Source: a virus
Strand: one strand, 5' to 3'
IMG/VR virus record: IMGVR_UViG_3300018080_007316
Span: 1 to 22,314 of that record
DNA: 22,314 bases
Part shown: positions 1 to 6,912 of the stretch, one piece after another
Layout of the letters: every line of letters begins with the position of its first letter
Position numbering within the stretch: the first letter of the stretch is position 1
Translations under genes and position numbers: made by a program
The notes under the pieces: model-generated
What the model was told of the DNA's origin: nothing
The model's input: only the letters and a program-made list of their open reading frames with translations
Database searches by the model: none

Positions 1-141
1 GGGCAGGTCATGAAGAAGGCGCAGGAGGCCCAGGGGATGGCCAAACGCGGCGAGTTTTCCCACGCAAGGGGGGAATGCCTGGGGATCATAAACTACGCGG
101 CGGCGGCGGTCATTTGGCTGTCTGAGCAGGAGACAAAGTGA
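1..141 (+). CDS. 3' end of an unidentified phage gene (partial)
   Basis: The window opens inside a reading frame that stays open from base 1 to a TGA at 139-141, giving the last 46 residues of a protein. The visible tail is Lys/Glu/Ala-rich at first (MKKAQEAQGMAKRGEF) and ends in a short hydrophobic stretch (YAAAAVIWL) followed by SEQETK. The same strand and codon style as the downstream genes suggest a real gene. I do not recognise the family. It is followed by about 300 non-coding bases and a terminator-like hairpin, so it probably closes the preceding transcription unit rather than belonging to the glycan operon. Confidence 0.5.
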   Translation, partial: GQVMKKAQEAQGMAKRGEFSHARGECLGIINYAAAAVIWLSEQETK

Positions 142-162
142 ATGATATTGGACATATTCTTC

Positions 163-188
163 GACATTTTGGTCATGAAATGTCTTTT
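163..188 (+). terminator. Weak terminator-like hairpin after the first gene
   Basis: GACATTT (163-169) pairs perfectly with AAATGTC (178-184) around an 8-base loop and is followed at once by TTTT (185-188). The stem is short and AT-rich, so termination would be inefficient. Its position 20 bases after the stop codon of the preceding gene fits an intrinsic terminator. Confidence 0.35.
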
Positions 189-253
189 CGCGGTTGTCAA
201 ACATACATTGCGCACACTAACACTGCGGATGTTGTCGTGCGGATTGTGCGATA

Positions 254-270
254 ATTGGAGACCCTCCAAT
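254..270 (+). repeat. Perfect 7-bp inverted repeat with a 3-base loop
   Basis: ATTGGAG (254-260), a loop of ACC, and CTCCAAT (264-270) form a tight hairpin. The flanks TGCGGA and TCCGC are also nearly complementary, so the stem could continue after an internal loop. No T-run follows, so it looks like an operator or RNA structure rather than a terminator. Confidence 0.4.
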
Positions 271-317
271 CTTCCGCGCATAAAATGGAACGCGGCGATT
301 TCCGGATATTTGCTAGT

Positions 318-365
318 AAACTAATTTGGGCTACAACTTGCGATGTTAGTTTGTAGCCTTAGTTT
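318..365 (+). promoter_or_regulatory. Long hairpin (15 bp with a 4-base bulge) in the operon leader
   Basis: AAACTAA (318-324) plus GGCTACAA (329-336) pair with TTGTAGCC (351-358) plus TTAGTTT (359-365). This gives 15 perfect base pairs interrupted only by a TTTG bulge at 325-328, with a 14-base loop. A second TTAGTTT at 346-352 could compete for the same left arm, so two alternative folds are possible. It lies about 75 bases before the first glycan gene and has no T-run. It could be a leader RNA switch, an RNase site or a repressor operator; the sequence does not decide between them. Confidence 0.4.
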
Positions 366-438
366 GGGGAACCAGTGATTTCCATTTTGGAAATAGCTTG
401 CTAATTTTGCACATAGAATCAAGCACAGGGGGTGACGG

Positions 439-1275
439 ATGAAGATAGGGATCATCGGCGTCGGCGTGGTGGGCGGAGCGACGAAGGCCGTCATGGAGCG
501 CGCCCACGAGGTGCGGGGCTACGACCCGTACCGAAAGGAGTTCGAGGACACGGATAATCTCCGTTGGATCGCGCGTGAAGCGGACATAGTTTTCGTCTGC
601 GTGTCCACGCCCGGGAAGGAGGACGGCGGGGTCGGCTGCCAACATATCGACGCCTCGTTGGCCGCGCTGCGGCACGAAATGGCGGAGGTGGGTCGCCTAC
701 CCTCCGAACTCGTGGTCGCGATACGCTCGACGGCGATGGGCCCGGAACTCGACAGAGTGCTCAACGCTTACGGGTTCCGCTACGTGTGCAACCCCGAATT
801 CCTGCGCCAGGCGAGAGCGACCGAGGACATGGAGCACCCGGCGAGGGTCGTGGTCGGGACCGACGACCGGGACGCGGGGCGGACGGTGCTCTCGGCCTAC
901 GTGCAGGCGTACGGGAACGAGAACGCGCCGCAGTTCGTGTTCACCAGCCTGAAAGCGGCGCAGGTGACGAAGTACGCCGCGAACGCGATGTTGGCGGGCC
1001 AGATCGCCCTCGCGAATGAGATCGAGGAGATATGCCGCCGCCACGGGATACGCTACCGGGGCATCATGCACGCGCTGCGCATGGACCCGAGGATCGGGAA
1101 AAACATCGAGGTGCCCGGCCCGGACGGGAAGCGCGGCTACGGGGGCAGGTGCTTCCCGAAGGACCTGAGCGCGCTCATCATGTGCGCTGAGGATACCGGC
1201 TACGGAGCCCCGCTCCTGAAGGCGGTGCGCGACAGCAATACGCAGGCGCGGAGGAGGAAAGACGATGCGGAATAA
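439..1275 (+). CDS. ugd: Short UDP-glucose 6-dehydrogenase (UDPG/MGDP dehydrogenase family)
   Basis: Predicted to oxidise UDP-glucose to UDP-glucuronate with two NAD+. The 278-residue protein begins with a Rossmann dinucleotide motif (IGVGVVGG, residues 6-13) and has the VCVSTP loop (53-58), the CNPEFLR stretch (117-123), TKYAANAM (177-184, Lys and Asn of the active site) and GYGGRCFPKDL (233-243) with the catalytic Cys238. Bacterial enzymes are usually about 390-450 residues; this one stops soon after the catalytic Cys and lacks the C-terminal UDP-binding domain. The start ATG follows AGGGGGTGA at good spacing. It is the first gene of the operon and supplies the substrate for the UDP-xylose synthase two genes on. 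GDP-mannose dehydrogenase is the alternative, but the downstream decarboxylase favours UDP-glucose. Confidence 0.85.
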   Translation: MKIGIIGVGVVGGATKAVMERAHEVRGYDPYRKEFEDTDNLRWIAREADIVFVCVSTPGKEDGGVGCQHIDASLAALRHEMAEVGRLPSELVVAIRSTAMGPELDRVLNAYGFRYVCNPEFLRQARATEDMEHPARVVVGTDDRDAGRTVLSAYVQAYGNENAPQFVFTSLKAAQVTKYAANAMLAGQIALANEIEEICRRHGIRYRGIMHALRMDPRIGKNIEVPGPDGKRGYGGRCFPKDLSALIMCAEDTGYGAPLLKAVRDSNTQARRRKDDAE

Positions 1276-1648
1276 GGACATCATCGCCATGGCGATAGCG
1301 GTGGGGATAATCCTGCTCGTGCTGTTCTTCTACTTGGCGCCAGTGCGGGCGGGGGAAGCCGACCACGTGGCACTGGAGAGCGAGTGCCTTGAGCTGGCCG
1401 AGCGGATCGACGGGTGCGTGAAAATCCTGGTGCGCTACTGGGGGGCGAACGAGGGAACCCCGACCGGGGCGCGGAAGGCGGTCATCGAATCGCAACTGAG
1501 GGAACTGGAGCGGCTCTCGACGGAGCTGCGCCAGAAGCTGAGCGTCCTGGACCGGGGGCGGATGGAGCGGCTGCTGCTTCAGTTCAGCCGGGGCAGCGGC
1601 GCGGGTGGTGATGCGGATGGGGGACTGGCTGGAACGGACGGGGGGTGA
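1265..1648 (+). CDS. Small single-pass membrane protein of unknown function
   Basis: A 127-residue protein whose start overlaps the end of the dehydrogenase gene by 11 bases; GGAGGAAA lies just upstream of the ATG. Residues about 6-28 (IIAMAIAVGIILLVLFFYL) form one strong transmembrane helix or uncleaved signal anchor. Residues about 32-110 are charged and likely helical, with two Cys (near 41 and 51), and the end is Gly/Asp-rich (GSGAGGDADGG). I recognise no domain. It sits between the two enzymes of the UDP-xylose pathway, which suggests a role with the glycan machinery at the membrane, for instance anchoring it. A spanin- or holin-type role is possible but has no local support. Confidence 0.65.
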   Translation: MRNKDIIAMAIAVGIILLVLFFYLAPVRAGEADHVALESECLELAERIDGCVKILVRYWGANEGTPTGARKAVIESQLRELERLSTELRQKLSVLDRGRMERLLLQFSRGSGAGGDADGGLAGTDGG

Positions 1649-1652
1649 CCTC

Positions 1653-2606
1653 ATGGACGTGGTGAGCGGCGGGGCCGGATTCATCGGGAGGCACCTGGTC
1701 AGGGCACTGTTGGACAAGGGCGACTGCGTGACCGTGGTCGACAACTTCTGCACCAGCAGCGATGCGGGATTCATAGATGAGTTCCACAAGGAGCTGTCGG
1801 GGCACAGGCTCAAGCTCATGGTGGAGGATGTGGCGAAGGTGCGGCCCGGCGCGTACTTCGAGGGTGCCGGTGTGGTCTACCACCTGGCCTCGCCCGCAAG
1901 CCCGGCGGATTACGTGCGCCTGCCGCTGGAGACTCTGGAGGTGGGGAGCGTGGGCACGGAACGCATGGCCCGGATCGCCTACGCGAACAATGCCCGTCTG
2001 GTGTTCGCCTCCACGAGCGAGGTCTACGGGGACCCCGAGGTGCACCCGCAGACGGAGGGCTATTGCGGGAGCGTGAACCCGGTCGGGCCCCGGGCGATGT
2101 ACGATGAGGCCAAGCGTTTCGGGGAGGCGACGGTGTCGACGTGGGTGCGCCACCGGGGATTGAACGCGAGGATCGCCCGGTTGTTCAACACCTACGGTCC
2201 CGGGATGAGGACGGACGACGGGCGCGCGGTCCCGAACTTCATCACTCAGGCGCTCACGGAGCGGCCGCTCACGGTGTACGGCACCGGCCGGCAGACCAGG
2301 AGCTTCTGCTACATCGACGACACGGTCCGGGCGCTGCTCATGCTCGGATTCAGGGAGGGCCCGGATATGGGGCCGTTCAACGTGGGTAACCCGGAGGAGA
2401 TCACGATCATGCGCCTGGCGAAGCTCATCAGGACGATGGCGTGCTCGGGGAGCGGAATCGAGGTGCGACCGGCCCCGGAGGAGGACCCCCGGAGGCGGTG
2501 CCCGGACATCACCACCATCACCGAAGCGTTCGGCTGGCGGCCGACGATCCCCCTGCGGGATGGGTTGGCGAACACCATCGGATGGTTCAGGGAGAAGATG
2601 GGATGA
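1653..2606 (+). CDS. UDP-glucuronate decarboxylase / UDP-xylose synthase (extended SDR)
   Basis: Predicted to convert UDP-glucuronate to UDP-xylose through a 4-keto intermediate, using tightly bound NAD+. The 317 residues carry GGAGFIG (6-12, NAD binding), HLASPASPADY (77-87, a hallmark of this enzyme), STSEVYGDP (120-128), the YDEAK catalytic Tyr150/Lys154 pair, and ARLFNTYGP followed by LTVYGTGRQTRSF. This run is much closer to UDP-xylose synthases than to generic GalE or RmlB. The frame is open further upstream, but the ATG at 1653 follows GGGGTGA and begins right at the Rossmann strand, so I prefer it. It starts 4 bases after the membrane protein gene, and its stop overlaps the next start as ATGA. 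Confidence 0.88.
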   Translation: MDVVSGGAGFIGRHLVRALLDKGDCVTVVDNFCTSSDAGFIDEFHKELSGHRLKLMVEDVAKVRPGAYFEGAGVVYHLASPASPADYVRLPLETLEVGSVGTERMARIAYANNARLVFASTSEVYGDPEVHPQTEGYCGSVNPVGPRAMYDEAKRFGEATVSTWVRHRGLNARIARLFNTYGPGMRTDDGRAVPNFITQALTERPLTVYGTGRQTRSFCYIDDTVRALLMLGFREGPDMGPFNVGNPEEITIMRLAKLIRTMACSGSGIEVRPAPEEDPRRRCPDITTITEAFGWRPTIPLRDGLANTIGWFREKMG

Positions 2607-3424
2607 GGCTGGCGGTGATAATCCCGGTCTACAATCGGACCAAGGAGCTGGAGTGTTGCCTGCTCTGCCTGCACCGGCAGGATTACGGAGAATTTGAGAT
2701 CACAATCTGTGATGACGGGTCGAGCGAGGACACGCTGTCCCTGGTGCGCCGCTTCTCGGACGAGGGGCTCAACGTGCGCTACTGCTGGCAACCGGACAGG
2801 GGCTTCCGCGCGGGGCAGGCGAGAAACGCGGGCGTGAGGCTGGCGCAAGGGCGCGATCCGGTGTTCCTGGACTCGGACATCATTGTGCAGGAGAACTGGG
2901 TGGGCGAGCACATGAGGCTGGCGGCGCTGTTCCCGCAGGCGGTGATCTGCGGACGCTACGATTTCCTGCTCCCCTGCGACTACACGGTTGAGGATGTGGC
3001 GTACCGGTTCGACCGGGTGGTCAGCAACACGCTCCCGAGCGTCAAGTCGCCCCCGGCGAACCAGCTGGTCGGCCCCGACATCAGGCAGTCGCTCTTCGAC
3101 CGGGACCGGAGGATACGGGAGGAGCACGGGGACGGGAGCGAGAAGCGGCTCATCCGCGGGTCGGGAGGGGCGCTGTTCGGGGGGAACGCGCGCATCCCCG
3201 AAGATTGGTTCGGGAAGGTCGGGGGCTTCGACGAACATTTCATCCGCCATGGGGGGGAGGACTCGGATTTGGGGCAGACGCTCGACGAGGCCGGGGTCCC
3301 GTTCATATTCACCGACGAGGTCATCGGCTGGCACCTGTGGCATTGGAAGAATCAAAGGGCGAACGAGGTCAGTCTCAGGGCGAACATCGAATATATCGAC
3401 CGGAAACACGGGAAGATACCATGA
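2603..3424 (+). CDS. GT2-family glycosyltransferase with DSD metal motif
   Basis: A 273-residue GT-A fold transferase, predicted cytoplasmic, that moves a sugar from a nucleotide donor to an unknown acceptor. The N-terminus VIIPVYNR and CDDGSSED (36-43) bind the nucleotide; FLDSDI gives the DxD-type motif at 90-92. The C-terminal part has GGFDEHF and GGEDSDLG (217-224), typical of the acceptor-site loop of GT2/GT27-like enzymes. Start is the ATG of an ATGA overlap with the UDP-xylose synthase gene, supporting translational coupling and suggesting UDP-xylose as a possible donor (inference). No membrane segment is seen, unlike processive GT2 enzymes. Confidence 0.82.
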   Translation: MRLAVIIPVYNRTKELECCLLCLHRQDYGEFEITICDDGSSEDTLSLVRRFSDEGLNVRYCWQPDRGFRAGQARNAGVRLAQGRDPVFLDSDIIVQENWVGEHMRLAALFPQAVICGRYDFLLPCDYTVEDVAYRFDRVVSNTLPSVKSPPANQLVGPDIRQSLFDRDRRIREEHGDGSEKRLIRGSGGALFGGNARIPEDWFGKVGGFDEHFIRHGGEDSDLGQTLDEAGVPFIFTDEVIGWHLWHWKNQRANEVSLRANIEYIDRKHGKIP

Positions 3425-4212
3425 GAGTGTCGGTCATCATCACGACATACAACCGGGCGGGGCACCTGAAGTACGGACTGTATTCGGTGATGGGGCAGAA
3501 ATTCAAACCTTATGAGGTGCTTGTGGTCGACGACGGGAGCACGGACCACACGGAGAGGGTCGTCCGCGAGGCAAAGGAGAAGTGGCCGACGATACGGTAC
3601 ATCTACAACAGGAACCCCGGCTACACGAACGGGTGCCTGGCGAAGAACATCGGGGTCAGGCAGGCGGCGGGTGATCTCCTGATCTTCACCGAACCGGAGG
3701 TGCTGCACATCGGCGAGACCATGATGCAGCACGTCCTGCGCCATGGCGACGACACGCGCCTGTTCATCTCGACAGGGACGGTCTATTTCGTTTTCGGCGG
3801 GGTGGTGAAGATGCTCAGCCTCGCCGACCTGCGGGACCCGAAACGGATCGTGCGGGCATGGGACGCGAAGGAATGGAAGGACGGCTACGAGCCGCAGGCC
3901 GACGAGATGGCGGTGAACCGGCATGTCTGCGCCACCTATTGCGCCAGCGTGAAGCGCGAGGACGTGATGCGGATAGGGGGCTACGACGAGAGGCTCCTGA
4001 AATGGTGGGGCTGGGAAGACCTCGATCTACAATCGCGCCTCTCCCGGGACGGGGTCACGTGCCTCCCGGACCCGTCGATGCAGGTGGTCCATCTGGCGCA
4101 CGGGAGGACCGGGTGCTTCGAGGTGTGGGAATACAACCGTCGGCTGCACGAGGACCCGGACAAGCCGACGGTCGCGAACCAGGGCCGTGAATGGGGGGTG
4201 ATCCGCACATGA
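3421..4212 (+). CDS. GT2-family glycosyltransferase, TEPE variant (copy 1)
   Basis: A 263-residue GT2 enzyme. VSVIITTYNR and VDDGSTD (36-42) form the nucleotide-binding half. Where the DxD motif is expected the sequence reads FTEPEVLH (Thr90-Glu-Pro-Glu93), so metal binding may rely on Glu or differ altogether. GGYDERLLKWWGWEDLDLQSRL is the usual C-terminal acceptor loop of the family, with Glu-Asp-x-Asp. The protein ends in GREWGVIRT, and the next gene ends in GKEWGVLRR; both also share TEPEVLH, so the two are tandem duplicates. It starts in an ATGA overlap with the previous glycosyltransferase and ends in one with the next. Confidence 0.8.
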   Translation: MRVSVIITTYNRAGHLKYGLYSVMGQKFKPYEVLVVDDGSTDHTERVVREAKEKWPTIRYIYNRNPGYTNGCLAKNIGVRQAAGDLLIFTEPEVLHIGETMMQHVLRHGDDTRLFISTGTVYFVFGGVVKMLSLADLRDPKRIVRAWDAKEWKDGYEPQADEMAVNRHVCATYCASVKREDVMRIGGYDERLLKWWGWEDLDLQSRLSRDGVTCLPDPSMQVVHLAHGRTGCFEVWEYNRRLHEDPDKPTVANQGREWGVIRT

Positions 4213-5036
4213 CGCTATCGGTGATAATGCCGTGCTACAACCGGGGGCACCTGCTCCATTGGGCGCTGCGCTCGCTCCTGAACCAGAGCGATTGGGCGGA
4301 TGAGATCATCGTGATCGACGACGGGTCGGACGACGCCACGGAGGCCATCACGAGGCGGGCCATGGGCGAGCACCCGAACGGGAACATCAGCTATCATTTC
4401 AACAACCGGCCGGGATGGAACATCTGCGTGCACGCGATGAACTGCGGGATCAGGCTGGCCACGGGCGACATCCTCATGCTCACGGAACCGGAGGTGCTCC
4501 ACCCGACCGACGACATCGCCGTCATGCGGCGTTACTTTGAGGACGAGACGAACCAGGACAGGATTCTCATCGGAAGCCCGCTCTATTGCGTCTACGAGGA
4601 GGCGCTGAGGGACATGCCCCGGCAGAACCTAGAGGAACCGCGGAGAATCCTGGAGATGGGGGGGCTGATCCACGAATGGCAGAACGGCTACTGCAGCCCC
4701 CCGGACACTATCACTTACTTCCCCCGCGGCGGGACGCATCATATCGCAGGGGTGATGCGGCGGCACATGCTCGCCATCGGCGGCTACGACGAGGAGTTCC
4801 TGGCGGGCGGCGCGGGCGGCTACGACGACATCGATATGCTCACCCGGCTCAGGAACTACGGGGTCAAGGAGGAACGGACCGAGGACATCATCGCGATCCA
4901 CCTTGACCATTTTCCTCCCCCGCCGGAGGTGCAGAAACCCGAACTCGTGCGGAAGAACTACGAGCGCATGGTCAACCGCGATCCTGAGGATTGGAAAGTG
5001 AACAGAGGAAAAGAATGGGGCGTTTTAAGGAGATGA
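4209..5036 (+). CDS. GT2-family glycosyltransferase, TEPE variant (copy 2)
   Basis: A 275-residue GT2 enzyme and paralogue of its upstream neighbour. It shows LSVIMPCYNRG, VIDDGSDD (35-42), LTEPEVLHP (91-99) in place of DxD, and GGYDEEFLAGGAGGYDDIDM near residue 200 as the acceptor loop. The C-terminus GKEWGVLRR mirrors the neighbour's. The frame allows a start at 4191, but the ATG at 4209 lies in an ATGA overlap with the previous stop and begins directly at the first beta strand, so I use it. Donor and acceptor cannot be inferred from sequence. Confidence 0.8.
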   Translation: MTLSVIMPCYNRGHLLHWALRSLLNQSDWADEIIVIDDGSDDATEAITRRAMGEHPNGNISYHFNNRPGWNICVHAMNCGIRLATGDILMLTEPEVLHPTDDIAVMRRYFEDETNQDRILIGSPLYCVYEEALRDMPRQNLEEPRRILEMGGLIHEWQNGYCSPPDTITYFPRGGTHHIAGVMRRHMLAIGGYDEEFLAGGAGGYDDIDMLTRLRNYGVKEERTEDIIAIHLDHFPPPPEVQKPELVRKNYERMVNRDPEDWKVNRGKEWGVLRR

Positions 5037-5043
5037 GAGTGGC

Positions 5044-6210
5044 ATGAAATGGCGCGAGCATCCCGAGAGCGAGAAGCGCGTGATCGAGCTCATGGCGGAC
5101 AATTCCCCCGACCGGATCGCCGACATTCTGCAGCGGGAGTACCCGGACGAGACGATCACGCAGGTCGGGGTCGAGAGGAAGATCGATCGCCTCCGCCGGC
5201 ACATGAGGGAGCGGGGGATACCGTGTAAGAAGGTAATCGGCGACCCGGTGAAGAAGGTGCTCCAATGGCTCAACCGGGCCCCATTGAGCGTGGGCGAGCT
5301 CTCGCGCCGCCTCGACCGCTCGAAGGAGACGGTCGTCAGAATCGTGCAGGAGTTGAGGGACAAGGGCTACGACGTGGAGTTGGGCCGGGATACGAAGCAG
5401 GTGGCCCTCCACAAGACGCGGATACGGAAATTCGAGCCGCTCAAATTGGAGCGCATCTTCCGCCGTCACCTTAAGGTGCTACTGGTGAGCGATACGCATT
5501 TCGGTTCCCGTTTCCAGCAGCCCACGCTCCTGCGGACCGCATACGAGGTGGCAACGAGGGAGAAGGCCGACTTCGCCATTCACTGCGGGGATGTGACCGA
5601 CGGCATCCGCATGTATCGGGGGCATGAGTTCGAGTTGTTCCTCCAGGGTGCGGACGAGCAGCGCTCGTACGTCATCGAGCACTTCCCGAAGGCACCGTTC
5701 AAGACCTACATGGTGAGCGGGAACCACGACCTCAGCTACAAGAAGGCGACGGGACACACCATCGTGGAGGCGATCTGCAAGGAAAGGGAGGACCTGGTGT
5801 ACCGGGGTGATATCGGGGCCAGAATTGAATTCAAAAATTGCGCGGCGGAGACGATACACCCGAGCGGCGGAGTGCCCTATTCCCGGAGCTGGAGGCTGCA
5901 GCGGATGATCGAGGCCACGGTGGGGGACTTCATCCTGCACGCGCGCAATGCGCCCGAGGACATGGCCGGGATGGCGCATCTGTACCTCTCCGGACACCTG
6001 CATCAGGCATTCTATCTGCCCTATCTCGGCTTTCACGGATTTCTCGTGCCGTGTTTCCAGGCGGTGACGCCGTACCTGCGGGCGAAGGGGTTGTTCCCGA
6101 CGGTGGGCTTCTGGATTATCACCGTGCACTTCGACGACGAGGACAACGTGACCGGGCTCGACCAAACGCTCTACGATTGGACGCATCTGGCGAGGGAGAA
6201 CGACTATTGA
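5044..6210 (+). CDS. Calcineurin-like metallophosphoesterase with N-terminal helix-turn-helix region
   Basis: A 388-residue two-part protein. Residues about 1-60 and 65-115 look like DNA-binding helices, the second being a winged-helix pattern (PLSVGELSRRLDRSKETVVR). From residue 143 a calcineurin-type phosphoesterase follows with all metal ligands: D150/H152 (VSDTHFGSR), D183 (HCGDVTDG), N227/H228 (SGNHDL), H272 and H318/H320 (SGHLHQ). Such proteins act as DNA nucleases or phosphatases; the DNA-binding front suggests a nucleic acid substrate. It lies 7 bases after a glycosyltransferase gene, inside a sugar operon, which is unexpected. A phosphatase acting on a sugar-phosphate intermediate is an alternative, but the HTH half argues against it. 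Confidence 0.8.
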   Translation: MKWREHPESEKRVIELMADNSPDRIADILQREYPDETITQVGVERKIDRLRRHMRERGIPCKKVIGDPVKKVLQWLNRAPLSVGELSRRLDRSKETVVRIVQELRDKGYDVELGRDTKQVALHKTRIRKFEPLKLERIFRRHLKVLLVSDTHFGSRFQQPTLLRTAYEVATREKADFAIHCGDVTDGIRMYRGHEFELFLQGADEQRSYVIEHFPKAPFKTYMVSGNHDLSYKKATGHTIVEAICKEREDLVYRGDIGARIEFKNCAAETIHPSGGVPYSRSWRLQRMIEATVGDFILHARNAPEDMAGMAHLYLSGHLHQAFYLPYLGFHGFLVPCFQAVTPYLRAKGLFPTVGFWIITVHFDDEDNVTGLDQTLYDWTHLARENDY

Positions 6211-6225
6211 CACCAGGGGGTGAAC

Positions 6226-6912
6226 ATGCAGGCGCTGATACTCGCGGGCGGGGAAGGAAGACGGCTCAGGCCCCTGACGCTGATGCGGCCCAAACCGATG
6301 ATGGAGGTCCGGGGCATCCCGTTCCTGGGACACGTGCTGAGGCTGCTGAGGGAAGGGGGGATCGACCGGGCCGTCGTGAGCACGTGCTACCTCGGGAGCC
6401 AGATCAGGCACTACTTCGGGAACGGCTCCGCGTTCGGCGTCGACATCGTCTACAGTCACCGGACGGAGTACACGGAGACGCTGATGGCGCTGAGGGCGGC
6501 ATGGGATAGCCTCGACGAGGAGCCGTTCTTCCTGGTCAACGGCGACACCTACACGGAGCTGGACTACCGGGACATGTGGCGGACATGGAAGCGGAGCAAT
6601 CGGCTGGCGATGGTGGCGGCGCACGAACCCGACCCGGCCCCGAACTGCCTGGTGGACCGGAAGGACGGAGACCTGGTGATGCGTCTCCCGGAGTTTCCGT
6701 GGGGACTCTGCATCGACGCGGGGGTATGGGTCTTGGCTCGTGAAGTTCTGCCATTTCTGCCCGAGGGTGACGGGTCACTCTCAAAAACATTACTTCCGGC
6801 GTTGGCGCATGAGCGACAGGTAAAATCATACCCAGTAGGTCCGTTCTGGGATATCGGGACGAAGGAGAAACTTGAGGCGTTCCGGGAATATATGGGGGGA
6901 AAACCATGCTGA
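6226..6912 (+). CDS. hddC: Sugar-phosphate nucleotidyltransferase, probable heptose-1-phosphate guanylyltransferase
   Basis: A 228-residue NTP-transferase that would activate D-glycero-alpha-D-manno-heptose-1-phosphate to GDP-heptose. ILAGGEGRRLRPLT (5-18) is the nucleotide-binding signature, followed by KPMMEVRG, FLVNGDT with the metal-binding Asp, and FWDIGT near the C-terminus. The usual LGTAGA stretch is replaced by TETLMAL, so donor-base specificity is less certain. The heptose assignment rests on the neighbours: a heptose kinase overlaps it directly, and gmhA and gmhB follow. A GTG at 6220 is in frame, but AGGGGGTG is better spaced for the ATG at 6226. The last ~150 bases are slightly less GC-rich than the rest. 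Confidence 0.72.
   Translation: MQALILAGGEGRRLRPLTLMRPKPMMEVRGIPFLGHVLRLLREGGIDRAVVSTCYLGSQIRHYFGNGSAFGVDIVYSHRTEYTETLMALRAAWDSLDEEPFFLVNGDTYTELDYRDMWRTWKRSNRLAMVAAHEPDPAPNCLVDRKDGDLVMRLPEFPWGLCIDAGVWVLAREVLPFLPEGDGSLSKTLLPALAHERQVKSYPVGPFWDIGTKEKLEAFREYMGGKPC

Larger units (their letters stand above)
142..438 (+). other. Non-coding, AT-rich leader before the glycan operon
   Basis: No convincing gene lies in these ~300 bases; the short ORF from 142 to 324 has no ribosome binding site and no recognisable features. The base composition is clearly more AT-rich than either flank. Three inverted repeats are visible (163-188, 254-270, 318-365). A TAGAAT resembling a -10 box sits at 414-419 but has no acceptable -35 partner at 16-18 bases, so I do not call a sigma-70 promoter. 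The first long operon starts immediately after, so this is the likely home of its promoter and any transcriptional control. Confidence 0.5.

Noticed and set aside
194-223. TTGTCA with a possible -10 at 217-223
   Set aside because: The -10 candidates match only about half the consensus; not reported as a promoter.
142-324. 60-codon plus-strand ORF and 62-codon minus-strand ORF in the leader
   Set aside because: Neither has a ribosome binding site, and the composition and inverted repeats fit non-coding DNA.
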